From: Streptomyces sp. P3
GTDB lineage: Bacteria; Actinomycetota; Actinomycetes; Streptomycetales; Streptomycetaceae
DNA: 64,000 nucleotides
Reading direction: 5' to 3'
Assembly: GCA_016893485.2 (NCBI GenBank)
Contig: JAFEKX020000001.1
Span: forward strand, 4,464,001 to 4,528,000
The position numbers were made by a program, and so were the translations under genes. Below, piece after piece: positions 27,967 through 35,817 of the stretch (positions are counted from its first letter, which is position 1; each line of letters starts with the position of its first letter). The notes below the pieces were generated by a model. The model did not search any database. It was not told the DNA's origin and saw only the letters and a list, made by a program, of their open reading frames with translations.

Positions 27967-28202
27967 ATGTCCGCCCACTGCATGCTGACCGGCGCCCGGC
28001 CCGGCTTCGGCAACCGCATCTCCCACTCCCACCGGCGCACCTCGCGCCGCTTCGACCCGAACATCCAGTCCAAGCGCTACTGGCTGCCCGGCGGGGCCGG
28101 TACGTACGGCTGCGGCTGAGCACGAAGGGGATCAAGACCGTCGACACGATCGGCGTCGAGGCGGCCGTGGCCCGGATCCGCGAGCGCGGGGTGAGGATCT
28201 GA
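27967..28202 (+). CDS. rpmB: 50S ribosomal protein L28, second copy
   Basis: About 78 residues. MSAHCMLTGARPGFGNRISH, HRRTSRRFDPNIQSKRYWLP and, after a slip at about 28092 in CGGGG, RYVRLRLSTKGIKTVDTIG. The break creates a false early stop. The tail ends VARIRERGVRI with TGA 28200-28202, overlapping the rpsN ATG by one base. A Cys remains at residue 5, but the CxxC pairs of the zinc form are absent. Confidence 0.92.
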
Positions 28203-28507
28203 TGGCGAAGAAGAGCAAGGTCGCCAAGAACGAGCAGCGGCAGCGAATCGTCGCGCGGTACGCGGCGCGGCGGGCCGAGCTGAAGGAGATCGTCCGGCGG
28301 CCCGGTTCGACGGAGGCCGAACGGGCCGCCGCGCAGCGGGAGTTGGGGCGCCAGCCGCGGGACGCGAGCGCGACGCGCGTGCGCAACCGGGACCAGATCG
28401 ACGGGCGGCCTCGCGGTTACCTCCGTGCCTTCGGGCTGTCCCGGGTGAACCTGCGCGGCCAAGCTCACAGCGGATACCTACCCGGCGTCCGCAAGTCCTC
28501 CTGGTGA
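28202..28507 (+). CDS. rpsN: 30S ribosomal protein S14, zinc-free type
   Basis: 101 residues, uninterrupted. MAKKSKVAKNEQRQRIVARY, RNRDQIDGRPRGYLRAFGLS and the terminal GVRKSSW are S14 hallmarks. It is the long Cys-free form. Translationally coupled to rpmB and under the shared Zur-type box. Confidence 0.96.
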   Translation: MAKKSKVAKNEQRQRIVARYAARRAELKEIVRRPGSTEAERAAAQRELGRQPRDASATRVRNRDQIDGRPRGYLRAFGLSRVNLRGQAHSGYLPGVRKSSW

Positions 28508-28582
28508 CCCCTGGTAACTTGCTGCGGTCGTTCCGGCCAAGGCCGACCGGGCGGCCGTCCGGCTACAGCTTGGGAGCTACCA

Positions 28583-29088
28583 GTGACTACGGCGTTTTCG
28601 ACGGTGTCGACGGTACGGATGGCGGCGGCTGCCGCGGGTCTGGTGGGCGCGCTCGTCCTGACCGGGTGCAGCGGTGACTCCTCGGACGACTCGTCGTCCA
28701 CGCCGAGCGCGTCCTCGACGTCCACCGCGACGGGGACTCCGGCGGCTCCGGCAGCAGCCCGTCGGCCGCGTCCGACGGGCTCCAGGGCAGCTGGCTCGCC
28801 ACGACCGACGGCAAGGCGGTGGCCCTGGTGATCACCGGCAAGCAGGCCGCCCTGTTCACCACGGGCGGGAGCGTGTGCAGCGGGACGGCCGGCAAGGAGG
28901 CGGGCATGCAGATGATCCACCTCAAGTGCACCGACGGCACCAAGACCCGGGCCACCGGAATGGTCGACTCCGTCAGCACGTCGGCGCTCGCGGTCACCTG
29001 GTCGGGGAGCCTCGGCAAGGAGGCGTACACGCGGGCGGAGGGCGGGAAGTTCCCGTCCGGGTTGCCTACGGCGAGTGTGGGGTCGTAG
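28583..29088 (+). CDS. putative lipoprotein, unknown function
   Basis: About 168 residues. Signal peptide with lipobox LVLTGCSG (Cys about residue 29), then a Ser/Thr/Ala-rich linker and a small beta-rich domain (LQGSWLATTDGKAVALVITG, then a conserved-looking CSGTAGKEAG and LKCTDG Cys pair). The frame slips in the low-complexity linker near 28740. GTG 28583 has GGGAG seven bases upstream. Substrate unknown; anchored to the outer face of the membrane. Confidence 0.8.
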
Positions 29089-29130
29089 GGGGTATGGGGT
29101 CGTAGGGAGTGTGAGGTCGTAGGGAGTGTC
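29081..29130. repeat. short direct repeats after the lipoprotein gene
   Basis: GGTCGTAGGG occurs three times (29081, 29098, 29115), the last two followed by AGTGT. Three near-tandem units; no CRISPR-like spacers. Confidence 0.7.
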
Positions 29131-29252
29131 GGGGGCGCCGGCCGGAGTCGTCTCTGGATGCAGGGCGTCTACGAACTCACCGCGGAGGCCCGGTGTGGCT
29201 CTCGGGGGTGGGGCTGGCGGCGGAGGGGCGGTGGGTGCGGGATGATCCCCTC

Positions 29253-29774
29253 ATGCGCACCATTCCCCTCGCCGTCGCCGCACTCGCCTCGGCTCTGCTT
29301 CTGACCGCCTGCGACAGTGGCGGCGGTGGCGGTTCGTCCGACGGCAAGAACGGCTCGGCCTGCTCGTTCGACGGGGTCTCCGTCCAGGTCGGGCCCGCCA
29401 GTACCGCTCCGGCGGCCGGTGACACGGGCGAGGTGCCCGTCTCGCTGACCAACCAGAGCAAGCCGTGCGACCTCAACGGTTTCCCGGGCGCCACGCTGGA
29501 GGCCGGCGGCACCAAGGTCGCCCTCCCCACCCTGAAGGGCGCCAAGGCGCAGAAGCTGCGGCTCGCCAAGGGCGACGCGGCGTCCTTCACCGTCACCTAC
29601 GTCCGCGGCAAGGCGGGCGACAAGCTGAGCCTCGCCGCGACGAAGCTGGTCGTCACCCTGCCGGGCAGCAGTGAGAGTTCCGACTACAAGTGGTCGTACG
29701 GGCCTGTCCAGGGCAAGAGCGATGTAAGCGACGCGGAGGCTTCGGTGAGCGCCTTCACGCAGGCCGGCGACTGA
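29253..29774 (+). CDS. DUF4232-like lipoprotein
   Basis: 173 residues, uninterrupted. Lipobox LLLTACDS (Cys about 19), a Gly/Ser linker, then a DUF4232-type beta domain: CSFDGVSVQVGPAS, TGEVPVSLTNQSKPCDLNGF, and a C-terminal VVTLPGSSESSDYKWSYGPV. The two Cys (about 43 and 73) probably form a disulfide. ATG 29253 follows the best start context; upstream codons lack a ribosome site. After the gene, at 29780-29810, CCCCTAGCA units are repeated. Confidence 0.85.
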   Translation: MRTIPLAVAALASALLLTACDSGGGGGSSDGKNGSACSFDGVSVQVGPASTAPAAGDTGEVPVSLTNQSKPCDLNGFPGATLEAGGTKVALPTLKGAKAQKLRLAKGDAASFTVTYVRGKAGDKLSLAATKLVVTLPGSSESSDYKWSYGPVQGKSDVSDAEASVSAFTQAGD

Positions 29775-29817
29775 CGACGTCCCCTAGCACCCCTAGCACC
29801 CCTAGTCCCCAGGTCCC

Positions 29818-30933
29818 CTAGTCCTCGAGTCGGGGTCGGGACCTGACCTGGGCCCGGTCCGCCGCTTCGGCGCCCTCCGTCCAGCCCGCCTCGTCGGTGA
29901 CCCCGCGCAGGCGGGTCGTGGTCGTCTCCGGGAACATCGCGTCGACGCGGTCCGTGACGGCGACCTCGCGGGTGGCGAGGACCGGGAGGAGGTCGTCGGT
30001 GACCTGCGTCTCGGCGGCCTCGGCGAGCCGGGTGCCGATGCGGTGGGCGTAGGCGGCGAGGAAGGACTGCCGGAAGGTCTTCGTCCGCCGGCGGCCACCC
30101 GCGCGCTGGGCCGCCTCCGCACGGGTCATCGCGGAGGTCGCCTGCACGAGGAGCGAGGTGTAGAGGAGTTCGACGACCTCCAGGTCGCCCTCGAAACCGA
30201 CGACGGTCGAGAACCCGAAGGCCTCGTTCCACACGGCCCGGCAGTGGTTCGCGCCGGCGACCGCGTCCAGCAGCACGGCCTTCGCCTGTTCGTACGGTGC
30301 CTCGACCCCGATCCGGCACGCGCCGGGCGCGTCCTTCGCCGGGGCCTGCGCGTCGAGCAGCGCCTCGTCGATACTGTGCCGCGCCATCAACTCCTGCGCC
30401 TTGGCGCTGAGCGCCTCCGCCTCCTCCGGGAACCCGGTCGCCTCCGCCTTCGCGAGCAGGGCGCGGATGCGGGTGAGCATGCGGGAGGCCGGCCGGCGGT
30501 TCTCTTGCGGGCGCTGTTCCTCCAGGGGTTCGAGGCTCGGCAGGCGCAGTAGCAGGCGGTACAGCTCCAGCACGGTGGTGGCGTGCGTGAAACGGTCGGT
30601 GCGGGGCGGTTCGTCGGCGGTCAGGTCGTCGAGCTGCGCCGTCCAGCGGGGGCCGCGTGCCCGGTCGTCCTTCGCCTGCGTGCGGATCAGCGCGGACACG
30701 AGGCGTACGTGTACGTCCTCCAACTCCCGCCGCACCAGCCGTACGACGTCCGCGGGCTGCCATCCCCGCCGCCAGGCCGCCGCGACGAACTCCCTTCCTC
30801 GGCGCGCGAGTTCGGCGTCCGACGCGGGGTCGGCGGCGAGGATCGAGGCACCTGCGTCGAGGGCGTCGTGGGCGTCGTTGTAGAGGGCGGCTTCGAAGGC
30901 GCGCTCGGTGGGGGTGGGGGTGGCGCTGGTCAC
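29818..30933 (-). CDS. DUF2786 domain protein
   Basis: 371 residues, uninterrupted. The DUF2786 helix-pair is SRMLTRIRALLAKAEATGFP followed by EAEALSAKAQELMARHSIDE (residues about 150-190); flanking regions are helical, with YEQAKAVLLDAVAGANHCRA and FRQSFLAAYAHRIGTRLAEA. The family is widespread in actinomycetes and phages and has no established function. The ATG gives MTSATPTPTERAFEAALYND. Monocistronic; a G-rich tract and a dispersed repeat lie upstream. Confidence 0.9.
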   Translation of the reverse strand: MTSATPTPTERAFEAALYNDAHDALDAGASILAADPASDAELARRGREFVAAAWRRGWQPADVVRLVRRELEDVHVRLVSALIRTQAKDDRARGPRWTAQLDDLTADEPPRTDRFTHATTVLELYRLLLRLPSLEPLEEQRPQENRRPASRMLTRIRALLAKAEATGFPEEAEALSAKAQELMARHSIDEALLDAQAPAKDAPGACRIGVEAPYEQAKAVLLDAVAGANHCRAVWNEAFGFSTVVGFEGDLEVVELLYTSLLVQATSAMTRAEAAQRAGGRRRTKTFRQSFLAAYAHRIGTRLAEAAETQVTDDLLPVLATREVAVTDRVDAMFPETTTTRLRGVTDEAGWTEGAEAADRAQVRSRPRLED

Positions 30934-31020
30934 CTGGTGATCGTGCCATGGGGTGGGGTGGGGTGGGCTGGCGGGTTTGTGGGGTGGGGGTGTTCGGGCG
31001 GGGGTTCGGGGCTGTGGGTG

Positions 31021-31065
31021 GGTGCGGGTCGGTGGGGGCTGGGCGCGCAGTTCCCCGCGCCCCTA
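31021..31065. repeat. dispersed intergenic repeat, copy 5
   Basis: GTGCGGGTCGGTGGGGGCTG then GGCGCGCAGTTCCCCGC and GCCCCT, nearly identical to copy 4. It is preceded by a G-rich tract (30950-31015) of GGGGT units on the + strand. Confidence 0.75.
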
Positions 31066-31678
31066 GGTGGGTTTCGGGGGCGTGGGTTTAGGGGTGAGGG
31101 GCGCCGTGGGCGTTCTCGTCGGCCAAGGGGATTTCGTACGTCGCTGTCGGACGGCCTCGGTGCATGGGGGCGGGTGCGCCCGGGGCAGACGTCGCGGGTG
31201 TGAGTCGTCCCACCCTGTGGACAAGCAACTCCTTGCGGATTGGAGACGCTCGTAGGGGACATCCCGTGCGACTGGCGCGAGGACCGCCCGGTACACCGGG
31301 GGCATGTGATGGGCGAGCTGTCCGGCGGGATCCGGCGCCGGACGACCGAGGAGGCCGGTACCGCTCGCCGCGCGGCCTCGACGGAGTACGTCCGGACGCG
31401 CATCGACGCCTGCAAGCCCCCCCACCCCGCCGAGACCGGTTTCTCCGAGCTGCTCTACAACGATGACCCGGAGGCGAGCTTCGAACGCGGCACCTCGACT
31501 GGCTGCGGGCTGGCGTCACCGTGTCACTCACGTCACCTGCGGCACCCGGCTAACCCGCCGCATCCAACTCATCCGCCGCACCCAACTCATGCGCCACACC
31601 CACGGATACGGAACAGCCTCCCCACCCCCGAGCAGGAAGCCGCCCACCCCCGTGGCTAGCCACCGCTCACGCCCCCGG
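31066..31678. other. no recognisable gene, possible remnants
   Basis: About 610 bases. An open frame from ATG 31309 on + would encode MGELSGGIRRRTTEEAGTAR, then a section ending in His/Pro-rich repeats (ACCCAACTCAT and CATCCAACTCAT near 31560-31590). I do not recognise it and the codon pattern is weak, so I leave it uncalled. Confidence 0.4.
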
Positions 31679-32448
31679 CTAGAACGCGCTCGCCGCCGCC
31701 GCTTCCGCCTCCGGCAGCAGATCCTTGCTCTCCTGGATCATCCGCGCGTAGGTGCCGCCGTGGTCCGCATTGGCCAGGGCGCATTGCAGGAGCGCGGCGG
31801 ACCAGTCGTCGAAAAGGGCGAAGGTACGGTCCACCATGCGCCGGGATTCCTCGCGCCGGGCGGCGTCGAGGGACGGGAGACTCGTCTCTTCCACTTCCGG
31901 TGACTTGATGCTGTGCGACGCCTCCGCCAAGTAATGCTTCGTACCGAAGAATTCGCATTCACGGCCGTCCCGCAGGGCTATTCCCCGGCAGTGCGTGAAG
32001 ATGGTGATGGAGACCGCCTCGATGGACTCGACCATGGCGAAGACGGCGTACGTCGGGCGCCGGCGGCGAGTGCGGCCAGTTCAAGGACGAGGCGTCGGGA
32101 GTGCTGGAAGTCCGCGCTCCACAGGACGCGGGCGGCGTCCGACAGGGGCATGGCGCGGTCGGCGCCCAGTTTCTCGAGGTCGGTCAGCATCCACTGCCAG
32201 CGGAAGTCCTCCTCGTAGGTGTGCGCGTTGAGCAGGGCCTGCAACTGGTCGCGTTCGGCTTCCTCGGCGCTCTTGCGGAAGACGTACTTGTTCAGGTCGG
32301 AGTAGCCCATGATGAACGGGATCACACTCGGCCCCCACGCCAGGCGCTTTTCCCCGGGGAGCGATTCGTCGGCCAATAAGCTGCTGAAGAACTCATGCCC
32401 TTCGTACGATTTCCGATGTTCCTCGATGTAATCGATGACCTCTTGCAC
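31679..32448 (-). CDS. all-helical protein, possible haem-oxygenase-like fold
   Basis: About 256 residues, not confidently recognised. Helices such as MQEVIDYIEEHRKSYEGHEF, WGPSVIPFIMGYSDLNKYVF, YEEDFRWQWMLTDLEKLGAD, MVESIEAVSITIFTHCRGIA and FFGTKHYLAEASHSI carry Glu and His residues spaced as in the TenA/haem-oxygenase-like diiron superfamily (Glu in helix 3, His-x3-Glu in helix 5). One slip near 32065 separates the halves. GTG 32448 has AGGGAGAGG upstream. If the assignment is right it is an oxygenase or oxidase; no partner genes are adjacent. A structural model would decide. Confidence 0.55.
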
Positions 32449-32524
32449 GAGGCCTCTCCCTTTGGGTGGGTGAGCAACGCGGACGGGACGGGCGGGACGA
32501 ACGTGACGGACGCGACCGAGCAGG

Positions 32525-32571
32525 TGTCAACCCGGGGTTGACAGCCACGGGGTGTCAACCTACGGTTGACA
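32525..32571 (+). promoter_or_regulatory. leaderless promoter with paired operators
   Basis: Two 19-bp dyads of pattern TGTCAACC-N3-GGTTGACA at 32525-32543 and 32553-32571, 28 bp apart. TTGACA (32538-32543) and TACGGT (32561-32566) make a -35/-10 pair with 17-bp spacing. The predicted transcription start falls on the ATG (32571 or 32574), so the mRNA is probably leaderless and repression would cover both core elements. Confidence 0.75.
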
Positions 32572-33298
32572 TGATGACGACCAACCCTAACGTCACCTCG
32601 TCCGTACGTCTCGACGACCTCATCGACGCCATCAAGAAGGTCCACCCCGCCCCCTCGACCAACTCGAGGACGCGGTCATCGCGGCCGACCACCTGGGCGA
32701 TGTCGCCGACCACCTGATCGGCCACTTCGTGGACCAGGCCCGGCGTTCCGGTGCCTCCTGGACCGACATCGGCAAGAGCATGGGCGTCACCCGGCAGGCA
32801 GCCCAGAAGCGCTTCGTGGCGAAGGAACCGAAGGAGTCGGCGGACCTCGACCCCGCCCAGGGGTTCAGCCGGTACACGCCACGCGCCCGCAACGCGGTGA
32901 TGGCCGCCCACAACGAGTCCGTCGCCGCCCGCAACCCCGAGGGCCGCCCCGAGCACCTGATCCTCGGGCTGCTCACCGAACCGGACGCCCTCGCGGCGAA
33001 GGCGATCCTCGCGCAGGACGTCCTCCTGGACTCCGTACGGCAGGCCGCCACCGCCGCGCTCCCGCCGGCCGCCGAGGAGGTCCCGGATCTCGTCCCCTAC
33101 GGGCCCGACGCCAAGAAGGTCCTCGAACTCACCTTCCGCGAGGCCCTGCGCCTCGGCCACAACTACATCGGCACCGAGCACATCCTGCTCGCCCTGCTGG
33201 AGCACGAGAACGGCGAGGGCGTCCTCAACGGCCTCGGCATCGACAAGCCCACCACCGAACGGCACATCGCCGAGATGCTCAACCGACTCCAGGGCTGA
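32571..33298 (+). CDS. Clp N-terminal domain protein with HTH
   Basis: About 242 residues. Helices (LDQLEDAVIAADHLGDVADH) lead to a helix-turn-helix (ARRSGASWTDIGKSMGVTRQ) and then the Clp_N double repeat: FSRYTPRARNAVMAAHNESV, EHLILGLLTEP, PYGPDAKKVLELTFREALRL, YIGTEHILLALLEHENGEG. There is no AAA module, so it is a regulator or adaptor rather than an unfoldase. One C is missing near 32655. The start is set by the leaderless promoter at ATG 32571 or 32574. The paired operators overlapping the promoter suggest autorepression through the HTH. Confidence 0.88.
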
Positions 33299-33328
33299 CC
33301 CCGAGGAGCGACCGGTCCGCCGCCCGGG

Positions 33329-33937
33329 TCAGAACCGGCTCGTGTCGAGGTCGAACCCGAGCGGCTCAGGCAGCGCCACGGTCTTGGAAATCTCGATCTC
33401 GGCGGCACGCGTGTAGCGGTCACCGGTGGGCTCGCTGTAGACGATGACCGTCCCGGCCTCACGGTCGATCAGCAGGTAAGAGGGGATGCCGGCGCGGGCG
33501 TACCCGCGGAGCTTGGGGCCCCGGTCGTTCTCGGCGGTGGACTCGGAGGTCACCTCGCCGACGAGCACGACGGGCGCGGGATCGTGATAGCGCTGCCGGT
33601 CGGAGAAGCTGCCCTTAGGGGCGATCACCAGGTCCGGAATGACGTTGCCGGTGCCGGACACGTCCGGCACGTACAGGCCGATGCCCGTGTACGTACGCAG
33701 CTCGCGGTCCTGACGGTTGAGCGTCACCTGCTCCGCCGTCTCGGACACGATCTCTTCATGCTCCCCATTGGCCGGAGGCACCACGTGGATCTTCCCTTCG
33801 ATCAACTCCACGCGCCAGCCCTCCGGGGCGGCGGCGTCGAACGCGTCGAAGGCGGCCTCGACCGACGCGTCCATGCGCCTCTCCTCCGTAGGACTCGGTT
33901 GAGGACTCAGGTGACGCTCTGGGGCGGTCAGTGCCAC
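33329..33937 (-). CDS. Uma2 family endonuclease-fold protein (DUF820)
   Basis: 202 residues, uninterrupted. PD-(D/E)xK fold of the Uma2 type: GWRVELIEGKIHVVPPANGE (Glu), VIPDLVIAP (Asp), VVLVGEVTSEST (Glu) and the helix KLRGYARAGIPSYLLIDRE. Such proteins are numerous in Streptomyces and cyanobacteria and resemble restriction nucleases, but no activity is established. ATG 33937 or an internal ATG (MDASVEAAFDAF) could be the start. Confidence 0.9.
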   Translation of the reverse strand: MALTAPERHLSPQPSPTEERRMDASVEAAFDAFDAAAPEGWRVELIEGKIHVVPPANGEHEEIVSETAEQVTLNRQDRELRTYTGIGLYVPDVSGTGNVIPDLVIAPKGSFSDRQRYHDPAPVVLVGEVTSESTAENDRGPKLRGYARAGIPSYLLIDREAGTVIVYSEPTGDRYTRAAEIEISKTVALPEPLGFDLDTSRF

Positions 33938-34127
33938 GGCGGACCTCCTTCGTACGGAGCGACCCTGTCAGCGTAGGCGAGAGGGCCGTCCTCGATCTCG
34001 CGATGCGTCACCCGTACGAGTGTGCGCGTGACGTTTCTTCGCTCGCATACCCGGCGAGCGACTCCGTCCGCGAGACGGTTCGTGCAGGTCGGGGGCGTTG
34101 TCAGACCTGCGTGCCACACTCGCTGGC

Positions 34128-35814
34128 ATGACCGATCGCTGGGCGCTCGCCCCGGCCGAGGGCGGTGGTGCGGAGGTCGCCGCCCTCGGCCCGGACGGGC
34201 TGCCCGCGGGGCCGGCTGCTGCGCGAGCCGGACCTCGTCGAGGCCGTGCGCGCGGCCGGACGTGAGCAGGTGGGTGTGGCGGTCCACGGCTGAGGTGTAT
34301 CCCCTGCTGCTCGCCGCGGGGGTGCGGGTGGAGCGGTGCTACGACGTGGAGGACGCCGAGACCCTCCTCCTCGGCCATGAGGGACGGCACGGCGAACCCC
34401 GGTCGGCCGCCGCCGCGCTGGCCCGTTCGCGGGGCGGGCCCGTGCCGCCGGACCCGCCGCAGCGCGCCGCCGAACCGGGCGCGCAGTCCTCCCTCTTCGA
34501 ACCGCAGAGCGTCCACCTCCCCCTCACCGACCTGCTCACGGTCTACGCCGAGCAGCAGCGCCGCCACGACGCCACCACCCACCCCGACCGGATGCGCCTG
34601 CTCACCGCGTCCGAGTCGGCGGGGATGCTGGTCGCCGCCGAGATGAACCGCGCGGGGCTGCCCTGGAGCGCCGAGGTGCACCGGGAGATGTTGCACGAGC
34701 TGCTGGGCGATCGGTACGCGGGCGGCGGTGAGCCGCGCCGGCTGGCCGAGTTGGCGGACGAGGTGTCCGTCGCCTTCGGGAGACGGGTGCGGCCGGATCT
34801 GCCCGCCGATGTGGTCAAGGCCTTCGCCGAGGCCGGGATCAAGGTCAGATCGACCCGGCGCTGGGAGATCCAGTCCCTCGACCACCCGGCCGTGAAGCCG
34901 CTCCTGGAGTACAAGAAGCTGTACCGGATCTGGGTCGCCCACGGCTGGTCCTGGCTGCAGGACTGGGTGCGGGATGGGCGGTTCCGGCCGGAGTTCCTCG
35001 CGGGCGGGACGGTCACCGGGCGCTGGGTCACCAACGGCGGGGGCGGCCTCCAGATCCCCAAGGTCATCCGGCGTGCCGTGGTCGCCGACCCCGGCTGGCG
35101 GCTCGTCGTCGCCGACGCCGACCAGATGGAGCCGCGCGTCCTCGCCGCGATCTCCCGCGACCCCGGGCTGATGGAGGTCGCCGGCCGCGCCACCGACCTC
35201 TACCAGTCCGTGTCCGACCGTGCCTTCTCCGGCGACCGCGACCAGGCCAAGATCGCCGTGCTCGGCGCGATCTACGGCCAGACCTCCGGCGACGGCCTCA
35301 AGAACCTCGCCGCGCTCAGACGCCGCTTCCCCAAAGCGGTGGCCTACGTCGACGACGCCGCGAAGGCGGGCGAGGAGGGGCGGCTCGTCCGGACCTGGCT
35401 CGGCCGCACCTGCCCACCGGTCGCCGGGGGCGAGGACGCGGCGGAGGAGGCGGGCATCCCCAGGACGATCCGGTCACGACCCCCACCGACCAGGGCTGGG
35501 TCCCGGGTTACGCGTCCACCAACTCCCGCGCCCGCGGCCGTTTCGCCCGCAACTTCGTCGTCCAGGGCAGCGCGGCCGACTGGGCCCTGCTGATGCTCGC
35601 CGCGCTGCGCCGGTCCTGCGCGGAACTGGCGGCCGAGCTGGTCTTCTTCCAGCACGACGAGGTGATCGTGCACTGCCCCGAGGCGGAGACGGAGACAGTG
35701 GCCACCGCGATACGCGAAGCGGCCGACCTCGCCGGTCGACTGACCTTCGGCGAGACACCGGTCCGTTTCCCCTTCACCGTGGCGGTCGTCCAGTGCTACG
35801 CCGACGCGAAATAA
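34128..35814 (+). CDS. bifunctional 3'-5' exonuclease/DNA polymerase (family A-like)
   Basis: Streptomyces paralogue of DNA polymerase I lacking the 5' nuclease; about 562 residues. The exonuclease-like N-terminal part is short and degenerate. Polymerase motifs: motif A VVADADQMEPRVLAAIS (usual DYSQIELR), motif B region AKIAVLGAIYGQTSGDGLKN, motif C FFQHDEVIVHC with the catalytic Asp. ATG 34128 gives MTDRWALAPAEGGG. Frame breaks near 34211, 34258 and 35462 join to one product ending VQCYADAK. It may act in repair; family evidence only. Confidence 0.88.
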
Positions 35815-35817
35815 TCC

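Noticed and set aside
29775..29817. CCCCTAGCA repeats as a regulatory array
   Set aside because: Only three short units between convergent gene ends, with no matching motif elsewhere.
28200..34000. A secondary-metabolite cluster around the haem-oxygenase-like gene
   Set aside because: Neighbours are lipoproteins, DUF2786, Clp-N and Uma2 genes; no biosynthetic core enzymes.
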